A DNA stretch of 64,000 nt from DASVBE01 sp963770375 (GCA_963770375.1 CAVYPM010000006.1:124001-188000); one strand, 5' to 3'. Counted from the first letter of the stretch, positions 51,348 to 60,552 are shown. Numbers and translations: made by a program. Notes: generated by a model from the letters alone, not told the origin.

Positions 51348-52665
51348 TCAGGCCCGGGCCGGCACGACGGCCGGGTTGCTGATCCCCCTCGCGTGCTGGA
51401 CGGTGCGCGGCACGACCACCCGGTAGATCCGCTGGTGCCGCTGGAGCTTCACGCCGAACACCACCTGGCCTGCCGGCCCGATCGGGTGCGAGCGCAGGGT
51501 CCGCCACGTGCCGCCGGCCCAGATCTGCAGGATGGCGTCGCTGCCGATGGCGTACGGCGCGCTGACGGTGAGCCGCTCGTTCAGCGGCCGGTTGCCCGGG
51601 CTGGCGGTCAGCGAGACAGCCGGGACCACTACGACCCGGATGTGGCCGCTGTGCGTGCCGTTGGGCCCGCGGAACCGGAACCCGGCGTCGGCGCCCAGGC
51701 TCAGTACCGGCACGGTGGCGGTGCCGGTGCCGTCGGTGGTGGCCTGCCCGGCCGGCTGCCAGCCCGGCACGCCCGCGTCGTGCTGGAGCAGGGTGACGTC
51801 CTGGCCGGGCACCGGGTTGCCGTCGGCGTCGGTGAGCAGCCCGGTCAGGCTGACGCTGTCCCCGGCGATGATCTTCACCGCGGACGCGCTGATCGTCAGG
51901 GCGGCCGGGACCGGCGGCGGCGTGCTCGGGGTGGGTGTGGGGGTCGGCGTGGGGCTCGGGCTGTGCCCGCCGCCGGGGCTGTGGCCGCGGCCGGGCGCGG
52001 GCGAGCTGGGCTTCGGGGACGGCCCGGACGGGGTCGGCTGGGCGGACTGGCCGGGAGCCGGGCTGGCGCCGCTGCCCGGCTGGCCGCCGTCCGACCCGGA
52101 CCCGCCGGTGCGGGTGGTGGCGCCGGGCCCGGACGGCGCCGGGGCGTTCCCGGCCCCGCCGGGCTGACCGACGACCTGCTGGGGCGTCCGGCACGCCGGC
52201 GAATCCCAGCGCGCGGTAGGCCACGTGCTGCACGGGCGCGGGCAGGTCCGCGGTGTACGCGGCGGTCACCACCGCGGCGGCGGCGGCGAGCGCGGCCACG
52301 GCGATCAGCCGGCCGGGACGGCGCCAGGCGTGCAGCGGGCGGACGGTGGCGGGCCGCGGGCCGCCGGGCACGGTGGGTCCGGGCACGGGGGGTCCAGGCA
52401 CGGGGGGGCCGTCGGCCATGTCCGGCGGCGCGGTCACGCCCGGCGGGGGCGTCCCGGCCGGGCCGGCGGTCACGGCCGGGACGGCGTGGCGGTCCGTGGC
52501 GGCGTTGGCGGCAGCGTCGGCGGCGGCGCTGGCGGCGCGGAACATGGCCAGCGCGCCGGCCTCGCCCGCCAGTTCAGAAGGCGTGCCCTCGCTGGTCAGC
52601 AGCTTGATCAGGGGGTCGATGCCCGGCTCGCGAGGGCCGGGGTCCTCCATGAAGCCCTCGTTCAT
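51348..52665 (-). CDS. Membrane protein downstream of an ECF sigma factor, with extracellular Ig-like domain; frameshifted near 52183
   Basis: N-terminal soluble part (PLIKLLTSEGTPSELAGE, about residues 15-45), a Pro-rich linker, a single transmembrane segment (LIAVAALAAAAAVVTAAYTA), a long Pro/Gly/Ser/Thr linker with PTPTPTPTP, and a C-terminal Ig-like domain (VSLTGLLTDADGNPVPGQDVTLL). An extra C in a CCCC run (52181-52184) breaks the frame; without it the gene is 1317 bases, or 438 aa. Its ATG overlaps the sigma-factor stop. Position and topology fit an anti-sigma or sensor partner, but no zinc-binding HxxxCxxC is present, so the role is uncertain. Confidence 0.7.
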
Positions 52666-53267
52666 TGGTCCTTCTCCTTCAGGCCCGCCAGGCCGTTTTC
52701 CGTCGCTCCTGACCTGGCCAGAGACTGCACCGCCGGGTCGGCGGCCAGTGAGCGCAGGCCCCGGTGCAGGGCCACCCGGACCGCGCCCGCCGATTTGCCG
52801 AGGATGTCCGCCACCGCGGCGGTGTCGAGCCCGGCGATGACCCGCAGCGCGACCGCTTCGGCCTGGTCCTGCGACAGGCCGGCCAGCAGCGAGATCGCGG
52901 TGCGGAGCGACATCCCGTCCAGCACCCTGTCCTCGACCTGGCCTTCGGCGGCCAGGTCGAGTCCGGCGTCGGGGACCGGGCTGGTGCGGCGGCGGGCGCC
53001 GGCCCGGGCCGCGTCGATGGCCCGGTTCCGCCCGATGGTGAACAGCCAGCGGCGGAACTCCTGCTCGCCGCCGCTGAACCGGCGCAGGTCGCGGACCACC
53101 TGGAGCCACGTCTCGCTGGCCACGTCGTCTGCGTCGGGGCAGCCGAGGACGCGGAGATAGCGGAGCAGGCGGGGTTGCAGCTGCCGCCATAGCTCGAGGA
53201 ACCCGGCCTCGTCGCCCGCCTGGGCGAGCGTCAGCGCGCTGTCCAATTGACTCGTTTCCGCCACCAT
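52662..53267 (-). CDS. RNA polymerase sigma factor, ECF type
   Basis: 201-aa sigma-70 family factor with region 2 (FLELWRQLQPRLLRYLRVLG, DADDVASETWLQVVRDL) and region 4 (LLAGLSQDQAEAVALRVIAG, VADILGKSAGAVRVALHRGL). It lacks regions 1 and 3, as ECF factors do. The ATG at 53267 is preferred over a start 31 codons upstream because the extra part has no similarity. The stop overlaps the membrane-protein ATG. It probably directs genes for envelope responses, perhaps including the divergent or adjacent repeat protein, but I see no shared promoter motif. Confidence 0.9.
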   Translation of the reverse strand: MVAETSQLDSALTLAQAGDEAGFLELWRQLQPRLLRYLRVLGCPDADDVASETWLQVVRDLRRFSGGEQEFRRWLFTIGRNRAIDAARAGARRRTSPVPDAGLDLAAEGQVEDRVLDGMSLRTAISLLAGLSQDQAEAVALRVIAGLDTAAVADILGKSAGAVRVALHRGLRSLAADPAVQSLARSGATENGLAGLKEKDQ

Positions 53268-53367
53268 TGCGCCAGTCAGGGTCTCACACCGCGGGCCTGC
53301 CTGACCTGGACTTGCGTCAGGGCGGGTGGGGTCAAGCAGGCCCGCCGGCGTGAGGGTCATCGCCGTG

Positions 53368-54429
53368 CTACGCGGCAGGCTTGATGAGAACGGTCACCAC
53401 GCCGCTGTGGCTGGCCTTGAAGTTGGGCAGCGCCTCGAACACCAGCTTGTACTTGGTGGTCTCGGTGGGGATCGCCTCCTTGAACGAGACCACGCCGTGC
53501 GCGCCGGTCGTGCCGGTGTCGATCACCGCGAACGTGGTGCTGGCCGTGCGGCTCTCCAGCAGCACGGTCTTGCCGTCCAGGCCGACATGGTGCGACCGGA
53601 GCTGGCCGCTGATCACGTCGATGCCCTTCTTCGGGTGCTTGACCAGCCGGATGGACAGCGAGGTGCGCAGCTGAACCGGCGGCGGGGGGGTGCTGGCGAT
53701 GCGGACGGTGACCACGCCGCTGTGGCTGGCCTTGAAGTTCGGCAGCGCCTCGAACACCAGCTTGTACTTGGTGGTCTCGGTGGGGATCGCCTCCTTGAAC
53801 GAGACCACGCCGTGCGCGCCGGTCGTGCCGGTGTCGATCACCGCGAACGTGGTGCTGGCCGTGCGGCTCTCCAGCAGCACGGTCTTGCCGTCCAGGCCGA
53901 CATGGTGCGACCGGAGCTGGCCGCTGATCACGTCGATGCCCTTCTTCGGGTGCTTGACCAGCCGGATGGACAGCGAGGTGCGCAGCTGAACCGGCGGCGG
54001 GGGCGTCGTGCTGGGGATGCGGATGGTGACCACGCCGCTGTGGCTGGCCCGGAAGTTCGGGTGCGGCGCGAACACCAGCTTGTACTTGGTGGTCTCGGCG
54101 GGCAGCGTCACCTTGAAGGCGGCCACGCCGTGCGCGCCGGTCCGGGCCGAGTCGACGACCGTGAACGTGGTGGTGGCGGTGCGGCTCTCCAGCAGCACGG
54201 TCTTGTGGCGCAGCGGCACGCGGTGCGACCGGAGCTGGCCGCGGATCACGTCGAAGCCGTCGCTGGTGTGCTTGACCAGGCGAATCGACAGCGAGGTGGG
54301 CAGCTTCCTGGTGTGGTGCGTGGCCGCGCCCGCGGCGCTGCCGGTAACTGCCGCGCCGGTCAGGGCGATCGCGGTCGCCGCGGTCGCCGCCCCCGCCCGC
54401 GTCAGCAGGGACACTCGGGATGCGATCAT
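53368..54429 (-). CDS. Secreted protein of three Ig-like repeats
   Basis: 353 aa. A Sec-type signal peptide of about 35 residues is followed by three repeats of 103-105 residues, each with the pattern SLSIRLVKH, GQLRSH, KTVLLESRTA, TGAHGV, TTKYKLVF and SHSGVVT, separated by STPPPP-type linkers. Repeats 2 and 3 are nearly identical at protein and DNA level. The pattern suits bacterial Ig/Big-3-like or carbohydrate-binding beta-sandwiches on the cell surface. It lies downstream of no other minus-strand gene and precedes the sigma gene on the same strand by 100 bases. Ligand unknown. Confidence 0.8.
   Translation of the reverse strand: MIASRVSLLTRAGAATAATAIALTGAAVTGSAAGAATHHTRKLPTSLSIRLVKHTSDGFDVIRGQLRSHRVPLRHKTVLLESRTATTTFTVVDSARTGAHGVAAFKVTLPAETTKYKLVFAPHPNFRASHSGVVTIRIPSTTPPPPVQLRTSLSIRLVKHPKKGIDVISGQLRSHHVGLDGKTVLLESRTASTTFAVIDTGTTGAHGVVSFKEAIPTETTKYKLVFEALPNFKASHSGVVTVRIASTPPPPVQLRTSLSIRLVKHPKKGIDVISGQLRSHHVGLDGKTVLLESRTASTTFAVIDTGTTGAHGVVSFKEAIPTETTKYKLVFEALPNFKASHSGVVTVLIKPAA
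53389..54004. repeat. Tandem 315-bp coding repeat
   Basis: Bases 53389-53689 recur at 53704-54004, offset by 315 bases, with only two substitutions seen across about 301 bases (near 53393 and 53433). The unit is 105 codons and stays in frame, so this is a recent duplication of one Ig-like domain. Confidence 0.92.
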
Positions 54430-54572
54430 CAGATCTCCTGTGGTTTGGCCTCATCCCTGAGGCACGAGGACAACACCGGCTAAGCGACCGGGCCCGCCGC
54501 CCCGTTACTCAGCAGACGGTCAGCTGACTGTGAGCTGGGTCACAGTCAGCCGTTTCCCCGGAAGGAGAGTGC

Positions 54573-55790
54573 GTGCCGGACCTTGGTCCGCCCGGCGGCC
54601 GGGCGGTGGCCGTGGCCCGGCGGTCGGTGTACCTCGCGTTCATCATCAACGGGTTCGACTTCGCCAGCTGGGCCTCGCGGATCCCGCAGGTCCGGGCCGA
54701 GCTGAGGCTGACGCCCGGTGAGCTGGGGCTGGTCCTGCTGTGCATCGCCATCGGGTCCGCGGTGGCCACTCCCGCCTCCGGGATGATCATCACGCGGCTC
54801 GGCGACCGGGCCACGACCGCGCTGATGGCGCTGATCGCCGCGGCCGGCCTGGCCGTGGTGGCGGTTGGTGTCCGGTTCGGGGTGGCCCCGGTGGTGGCCG
54901 GGCTGCTGGCCTACGGGTTCGGCACCGGCTCCTGGGACGTGGCCATGAACGTGCAGGGCGCCGCGGTGGAGCAGGCCATGGGCCGGGTGATCATGCCGCG
55001 GTTCCACGCGGGCTGGAGCATGGGCACGGTGGCCGGGGCCGGCCTGGGCGCGGCGCTGATCGCCGCCCACGTCCCGGTACTGCCGCACCTGCTCGCGGTC
55101 GCGGTGGCCACCGCGGTGGTGATCCCGGCCGCGGTCCGCGGCTACCTGCAGCCCGCCACCGGTACCGCGATCGGCGCGGACGGGGCCGGTCACGAGGGCG
55201 GCGAGCGCCTGCCCCACCCGCTGGCCGCCTGGACCGAGCGGCGCACGCTGCTGATCGGGATCTTCGTGCTGTGCGTGACGATCATCGAGGGCACCGGCAA
55301 CGACTGGCTGAGCCTGGCGGTGATCGAGGGCTACCGGGAGCCGGCCGCGGTGGGCACGATCACGTTCGCGGTGTTCCTGGCCGCGATGACCTCGGGCCGG
55401 TGGTTCGGGCCGCGGGCGATCGACCGCTGGGGGCGGGTCCCGGTGCTGCGGGTGTCGGCCGCGACCGCGCTGGGCGGCCTGCTGCTGATCGCCTTCGGCG
55501 GCGTGCTGACGGCCGCGCTGATCGGCGCGCTGGCCATGGGCGTGGGCACCGCGCTGGGCTTCCCTGTCGGCCTCAGCGCGGCGGCCGATGACCCGCGGTA
55601 CTCGGCCGGGCGGGTGAGCACGGCCGCGTCCATCGGCTACGTGGCGTTCCTGGCCGGGCCGCCCTGCGTCGGTTTCGTGGCCGACCACATCGGCGTGCAG
55701 CACGGCATCGCGGTGACCGGCGCCCTGCTCATCGTGGCCTTCGCGCTGGCCGGTATCACCGCGCCGCTCTCCCCCGCCCGGCGGGACTGA
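54573..55790 (+). CDS. MFS transporter
   Basis: 405-aa membrane protein with about 12 hydrophobic helices. The N-terminal FIINGFDFASWASRIPQVRAEL and the GSWDVAMNVQGAAVEQ segment match the YbjJ-like fucose/sugar-permease-related subgroup. A central basic/Pro loop (about 200-225) separates the halves. GTG at 54573 with GGAAGGAGAG upstream. Divergent from the repeat protein. The substrate is unknown. Confidence 0.88.
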   Translation: MPDLGPPGGRAVAVARRSVYLAFIINGFDFASWASRIPQVRAELRLTPGELGLVLLCIAIGSAVATPASGMIITRLGDRATTALMALIAAAGLAVVAVGVRFGVAPVVAGLLAYGFGTGSWDVAMNVQGAAVEQAMGRVIMPRFHAGWSMGTVAGAGLGAALIAAHVPVLPHLLAVAVATAVVIPAAVRGYLQPATGTAIGADGAGHEGGERLPHPLAAWTERRTLLIGIFVLCVTIIEGTGNDWLSLAVIEGYREPAAVGTITFAVFLAAMTSGRWFGPRAIDRWGRVPVLRVSAATALGGLLLIAFGGVLTAALIGALAMGVGTALGFPVGLSAAADDPRYSAGRVSTAASIGYVAFLAGPPCVGFVADHIGVQHGIAVTGALLIVAFALAGITAPLSPARRD

Positions 55791-55869
55791 TCCCGGCCGG
55801 CCGATACGGGACGGACCGGCCCGGTATGTGCCGTTCCGCGCGGGCCAGATACTGTTCGCAGGCCTGGGT

Positions 55870-55899
55870 CCTGTTCGTTTGACCAGCAAAACGGGCAGG
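55870..55899. terminator. Hairpin after the MFS gene
   Basis: CCTGTTCGTTT and AAACGGGCAGG pair over 11 bases including two G-U pairs, 80 bases after the MFS stop. The stability is modest and there is no U tract, so this is tentative. Confidence 0.35.
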
Positions 55900-56028
55900 T
55901 ATGTGTGACAGAACTGTGACCGATTCGCCCCCTGACTACCCAGCGGCCAGCGCACGAGCGATACTCGCATTAGGGGCGAAACTCAGGCAGCACCAGGGCC
56001 AGCCGCCTGACCCGGAAGGAGCGAGCGG

Positions 56029-56679
56029 ATGAGGAAGGGCGGCCACCTCGCTGCGGCGATGATGGCAATGCTGCTCGCCGTCCTGGTCAGCGCCTGCGGC
56101 GCGCCGGCGTACACGTACGTGACGAACTCCGACGCGCACACGTACTTCAAGGTCCCGCGGGAGTGGCAGAAGATCGACAGCAAGGAGCTGGTCAAGGCGA
56201 TCAGCGGCGGTGCCACGCTGCCGCCCAGCGTGTGGACCGTCGGCTACGACGCCAGCGCCAAGCCGGCCGCCCAGGACGTGCTCAGCCCCAAGGCCAAAAA
56301 GCCGTTCGCCTACGCCGTGGTGGAGCAGGTCAACGAGCAGACCTCGAGCATCCTGTCCTACAACCTGCTGCGCGACTTCTTCCTGCCGGTGACCTCCGAC
56401 GCCCGGCAGACGGCGGCCAAGGACGGGTTCAGCCTGACCGGCTTCCGGCTGATCCGCAGCAGCGTGCTCACGCCCGGGCAGGGCTTCCACGGCGTGCGCG
56501 AGACGTTCGACTACACCTACCCGGACGGCAGTCAGAACACGTTTGACCAGGTTGCCCTGACCAACGCCGATTCGACCGAGGTCTACGTGCTCCTGGTGCA
56601 CTGCCTTGCGACCTGTTACAACTCGGACGCCAGCCAGATTGACTCTGTGATGAAGTCCTTTACGGTCAGGAGCTCATGA
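56029..56679 (+). CDS. Lipoprotein of unknown function
   Basis: 216-aa lipoprotein: a positively charged start, hydrophobic core and lipobox VLVSAC with the acylated Cys at about 23. The mature part resembles a PsbP/Mog1-like fold (TYFKVPREWQKID near the start; GVRETFDYTYPDG; a C-terminal segment predicted as an amphipathic strand) and has a Cys pair LVHCLATCYN near the end. GGAAGGAGCGAG precedes the ATG. It is three bases upstream of the FtsH-like gene, so the two are cotranscribed and it may deliver or sense substrates for that protease. Confidence 0.75.
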   Translation: MRKGGHLAAAMMAMLLAVLVSACGAPAYTYVTNSDAHTYFKVPREWQKIDSKELVKAISGGATLPPSVWTVGYDASAKPAAQDVLSPKAKKPFAYAVVEQVNEQTSSILSYNLLRDFFLPVTSDARQTAAKDGFSLTGFRLIRSSVLTPGQGFHGVRETFDYTYPDGSQNTFDQVALTNADSTEVYVLLVHCLATCYNSDASQIDSVMKSFTVRSS

Positions 56680-56682
56680 CAC

Positions 56683-59217
56683 ATGCCCCCAGCGATTGCC
56701 CCTGAGGGCCTCCGGCCGCCTGACGGACGACCGCGAGACGAGGACCGGCGCACCCGCAAGCCGCTCCCCCTCTGGGACCGGATCAAGTTCCTGGTGCTGC
56801 TGACCGCGCTGTGGTTCCTGCTGGTCCTGAACACCGCCTCGAGCAACCCCCTGGTGCCGTACTCGGATGCATTCCGGATCCAGCTGCGCTCCGGGTTCTG
56901 GGTGATCGTGCTCGCAGGGCTGGAAGTGATCCGCCAGATCCACTTCCTGATCAGCGAGCACTGGGCTGGCTATCACCAGTTCTGGACCCACCGGGTGTTC
57001 GGCGGGACCGAGCGGCTGACCCACCGCCGGCTGTCCGACTGGACCCGGTTCCGGCTCTGGCGGCTGGCCCTCTTCCTGTTCTGGATCGCTGTCGTCGCCG
57101 TGATCGCGGGCCGGGTGACGCACCAGAGCCCGATCGCCGCGCTGGTCCGCATCCCGGGCTACATCTGGCACGCGCTGCCGCTGGTGTTCCAGATCCTGGC
57201 CGGCGTGCTCTTCGTCCTGATCCAGTTCGTCGCGCTGTTCTGGTTCCTGTCCCGCGGCGGCGTGGACGTGTACTACCCGGACGACATCAAGACGCGGTTC
57301 TCCGACGTCTGGGGCCAGGACCATGTGCTCGAGCGGGTCCAGGAGAACATCCTGTACCTGGAGCACCCCGAGCAGATCGAGGACCGCGGCGGCTACGTGC
57401 CCGGCGGCATCCTGCTGTGGGGCCCGCCGGGCACCGGCAAGACGCTGATGGCCGAGGCGGTGGCCGGCGAGACCGGCCGGCCGTACGTGTTCGTGGACCC
57501 TGGCGCGTTCATCAACATGTTCATGGGCATCGGCGTCCTGAAGGTCAAGGGGCTGTTCCGCAAGCTGCGCAAGCTCGCCCTGCGGTACGGCGGCGTGATC
57601 GTCTTCTTCGACGAGGCCGACTCGCTCGGCCGCCGCGGCGCGCTGGCCCAGGGCGGCCAGAACTTCCCGCGCGGCATGTCGCCCGCCCCGTTCCAGGCGG
57701 CCGGCTGCCACGGCTTCTCCTACCTGTCCTCCGACACGCAGTGGCGGCTGGCCCAGCGGGCCATGTCGGCCCGCGCCGAGGAGGAGCCGGACACCCGCAG
57801 GAACAAGCAGGTCATGGGCATGGGCATGGGCGGCGGCGGCGGCATGGGCACGCTCGAGGCGCTGCTCACCGAGATCTCCGGGCTGAAGAAGCCCCGCGGC
57901 CTGTTCAACCGGCACGTCAGGAAAATATTCGGCATGCGGCCGAAGCCGCCGCCCAAGTACCGGATCCTGACCATGATGGCCACCAACCTGCCGGAGGCGC
58001 TGGACGAGGCGCTGCTGCGGCCGGGCCGGATCGACCGGATCTACAAGGTCGGTTACCCGTCCAAGGCGGGCCGGATCCGCACGTACGAGGGCTACTTCGG
58101 CAAGGTGCGGCACGAGCTCACCCCGGAGAACATCGACAAGCTGGCCACGATCACCCCGTACGCCACCGGCGCGACGATGAAGGACCTCGTCAACGAGTCC
58201 CTGATCCACGCGATCCGGCACGACCGGGACGTGGTCACGTTCCAGGACGTGCTGAAGGCCAAGCAGCTCAAGGACCTCGGCCCGCCCGAGGACGTCGAGT
58301 ACATCGAGCGCGAGCGGCACGCCGTGGCCGTCCACGAGGCCTGCCACGCGCTGGTGGCCTACCGCAGCCGCCAGCACATGGAGATCGACATCGCGACGAT
58401 CGAGAAGGGCAGCGACTACCTCGGGATGGTGGCCAGCATCCCGCCCGAGGACCAGTTCACCCGGTGGCGCACCGAGTACGAGACGGACATCCTCGTGTCC
58501 CTGGCCTCGCTGGCCGGGGAGCGGATGTTCTTCGAGAACGACAGCTCGTCCGGCGTGTCCGGGGACCTGGAGTCGGCCACCGCGGTGGCGTCGTTCATGG
58601 AGGGCTTCTGGGGCATGGGCTCCACGGTGTCGTCCTACTCCATGGCCAAGCGGCTCGAGGTCGGGTCGCCGGGCGGCGGCGCGGGCGGCCGGAAGAAGAA
58701 GGGCCAGGACCACGAGGCCGAGATGCGCCGCGCGCTGGCCGACCGGATCGAGGACAACCTCGGCGGCCTGCTGCAGAAGGTCGAGGACCTCCTCACCGAG
58801 AACCGGGCCAACGTCCTGTGCATCGCGCACGCCCTGGAGACGTACAAGACACTGAACGGTGACGACGTCATCGCGGTCATCGAGCGGACGCAGGGCCCGA
58901 CGGTCGACGGCACGCTGTACGCCGTGCCCGGGTTCATTGCCCAGATCGAGCAGTACCACCGGGCCGCGATGGCCGCGCACCAGGAGCACAGCATGGCCGC
59001 GCTGCGCATGCCCGAGCTGCCCAGCCGGGTGCTGGTCGGCGCGGTGGCCGGGCCGGCCGCTCCCGCCCCCGCGCCGCTGCCGCCCGGCAACGGCGCCTAC
59101 CCGTACGGCAGCCCGGCCGACGGCGCCGCCCCCGGCGGCCGGCCCGGGCGGGCCCGCGGCCAGCGGCCCGTACGGCAACGGCAGCGCGCCGGGCGGCAGC
59201 AGCGCGCCCGGCGGTGA
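56683..59217 (+). CDS. FtsH-like membrane AAA+ metalloprotease with large insertion
   Basis: 844 aa. Four hydrophobic segments lie in the first 200 residues. The AAA+ module has Walker A GPPGTGKT (247-254), pore segment FINMFMGIG and Walker B VIVFFDEAD (about 305). An insertion of about 110 residues, Met/Gly-rich (MGMGMGGGGGMG), separates Walker B from LLRPGRIDR. The protease domain keeps zinc ligands HEACH (551-555) and Asp628 in SGDLESAT, so it should be active. The C-terminal Pro/Gly tail changes frame near 59140; one base less would continue as Gly/Ser-rich sequence, so the true end is uncertain. Linked to a lipoprotein and another HExxH protein. Confidence 0.87.
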   Translation: MPPAIAPEGLRPPDGRPRDEDRRTRKPLPLWDRIKFLVLLTALWFLLVLNTASSNPLVPYSDAFRIQLRSGFWVIVLAGLEVIRQIHFLISEHWAGYHQFWTHRVFGGTERLTHRRLSDWTRFRLWRLALFLFWIAVVAVIAGRVTHQSPIAALVRIPGYIWHALPLVFQILAGVLFVLIQFVALFWFLSRGGVDVYYPDDIKTRFSDVWGQDHVLERVQENILYLEHPEQIEDRGGYVPGGILLWGPPGTGKTLMAEAVAGETGRPYVFVDPGAFINMFMGIGVLKVKGLFRKLRKLALRYGGVIVFFDEADSLGRRGALAQGGQNFPRGMSPAPFQAAGCHGFSYLSSDTQWRLAQRAMSARAEEEPDTRRNKQVMGMGMGGGGGMGTLEALLTEISGLKKPRGLFNRHVRKIFGMRPKPPPKYRILTMMATNLPEALDEALLRPGRIDRIYKVGYPSKAGRIRTYEGYFGKVRHELTPENIDKLATITPYATGATMKDLVNESLIHAIRHDRDVVTFQDVLKAKQLKDLGPPEDVEYIERERHAVAVHEACHALVAYRSRQHMEIDIATIEKGSDYLGMVASIPPEDQFTRWRTEYETDILVSLASLAGERMFFENDSSSGVSGDLESATAVASFMEGFWGMGSTVSSYSMAKRLEVGSPGGGAGGRKKKGQDHEAEMRRALADRIEDNLGGLLQKVEDLLTENRANVLCIAHALETYKTLNGDDVIAVIERTQGPTVDGTLYAVPGFIAQIEQYHRAAMAAHQEHSMAALRMPELPSRVLVGAVAGPAAPAPAPLPPGNGAYPYGSPADGAAPGGRPGRARGQRPVRQRQRAGRQQRARR

Positions 59218-59313
59218 CGCCGGCGGAAGCAGCGACGACGGCGGTAACGGCAGCGGCCCGCCCCCCGGAGCGCCCAGCGGCGGGCCCGGGCCTGGCCGAC
59301 GGACCCTGACCGG

Positions 59314-59787
59314 GTGCGCGCCGCCTACCGGGTCCGGCTGGCGGCCAACCTGGTCAACGGCTCCACCGCCGCCGGGGTCCTGATCGCGGCGGCGGGCCGT
59401 GCCCGGCTGGCGGCTGGCCCGGACGGCCTGCTGATCGCGGACGGTTACCGGCTGCCGGTGCCGGTCGCGCCCGCCTTCTGCGTGGGCAACGTGATCATCA
59501 GCCGGATGGACCGGGCCGCGCTGGCCCGGGCCCCGGCCCTGCTGGCGCACGAGGCCCGGCACGCGACGCAGTACGCCTGCTGCGCGGGCCTGCCGATGCT
59601 GCCCCTGTACTTCGCCGCGGCGGGCGTGTCCTGGCTGCTGGCCGGTGACTTCGGGGCGTGGAACGTGTTCGAGCGGCGGGCCGGGCTGGCCGACGGCGGG
59701 TACGCCGACCGGCCGCTGCGGCCGGGCCTGCGCCAGTTGCGGCACCGCGTGGCGGGCCAGGCGGGCCAGCCCGTGCCGGCCGCGTAA
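59314..59787 (+). CDS. Membrane protein with HEARH putative zinc-protease motif
   Basis: 157 aa. HEARH at residues 79-83 has the HExxH zinc-binding pattern, preceded by LAHEARHATQYACC. Hydrophobic segments flank it (LPMLPLYFAAAGVSWLLAG). Similar short proteins with HELRHAxQ-like motifs are annotated as hypothetical or DUF4157-like. No third zinc ligand can be assigned. A GTG at 59314 is assumed; the upstream FtsH-like tail may overlap it. Being next to an FtsH-like protease it could be a companion peptidase or a substrate. Confidence 0.65.
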   Translation: MRAAYRVRLAANLVNGSTAAGVLIAAAGRARLAAGPDGLLIADGYRLPVPVAPAFCVGNVIISRMDRAALARAPALLAHEARHATQYACCAGLPMLPLYFAAAGVSWLLAGDFGAWNVFERRAGLADGGYADRPLRPGLRQLRHRVAGQAGQPVPAA

Positions 59788-59820
59788 TCTGGCTGCCCCC
59801 GGACCATCTGGAGACCCCGC

Positions 59821-60552
59821 ATGCTCAGGTTCCACCAGCTGCAGGTGCTGCGGCGGGTGCCGCATCCGGGCCGGGGCTTCACTCAGGGCCTGCTGTGGGC
59901 GGACGGGATGGTGTGGGAGAGCACCGGGCTCTACGGCGAGTCGGCGGTGCTGCGTTACCGGCTGGGCCTGGCCGATCCGGAGTACCGCGTGCCGCTGCCG
60001 CCCGAGCTGTTCGGCGAGGGCATCTGCCGGGTCGGCGGCGACCTGTGGCAGCTCACCTGGCAGGAGCGGGTCGCGCTGCGCTGGCAGGCCGACACCCTCG
60101 ACCCGGCCGGCAGCGTCCCGTTCAACCGGGAGGGCTGGGGCATCTGCTCGGCCGGTGATCAGGTGCTGACCAGCGACGGCACCAGCGAGCTGGTCCAGCG
60201 GGACCCGGCCACGCTGGCCCCGGCCGGCCTGATCCGGGTCCGCCTGGACGGCAGCCGGGTGGACGGCCTCAACGACCTGGACTTCTCAGCCGGGCGGGTA
60301 TGGGCCAACCTGGCCGGGCGGCCGTTCCTGGCCGGGATCGACCCGGCGACCGGCGAGGTCACCGACGTCGTCGACGCGGGCGCGGCGTGGGAGCGGATCC
60401 GCGGCGACCCGCAGGCCATCGGAAACGGCATCGCCGCGCTGCCGGACCCCGGCGAGTTCCTGCTGACCGGCAAGCGCTGGCGGTTCGTGTACCACGTCCG
60501 GCTCGTCCCGGCGCGGCCGCGGAAGAACCCGGTCCGGCTGCTGGCCGGCTGA
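59821..60552 (+). CDS. Glutaminyl-peptide cyclotransferase (beta-propeller type)
   Basis: 243-aa plant/bacterial-type glutamine cyclotransferase that forms N-terminal pyroglutamate. It has PGRGFTQGLLW, WESTGLYGESAVLRY with the catalytic Glu, FGEGICRVGGDLWQLTW, and GLNDLDFSAGRVWANL, the expected blades of the propeller. No signal peptide is seen, while most relatives are secreted. It follows the HEARH gene by 33 bases on the same strand. The convergent membrane-protein frame overlaps its 3' end. Confidence 0.88.
   Translation: MLRFHQLQVLRRVPHPGRGFTQGLLWADGMVWESTGLYGESAVLRYRLGLADPEYRVPLPPELFGEGICRVGGDLWQLTWQERVALRWQADTLDPAGSVPFNREGWGICSAGDQVLTSDGTSELVQRDPATLAPAGLIRVRLDGSRVDGLNDLDFSAGRVWANLAGRPFLAGIDPATGEVTDVVDAGAAWERIRGDPQAIGNGIAALPDPGEFLLTGKRWRFVYHVRLVPARPRKNPVRLLAG

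Noticed and set aside
53389..54004. CRISPR or satellite array
   Set aside because: The repeat unit is 315 bases, in frame, and encodes a protein domain.
56674..59865. 1063-aa minus-strand frame opposite the FtsH-like gene
   Set aside because: Antisense shadow caused by high GC; composition is His/Arg/Gly/Pro-rich without domains.
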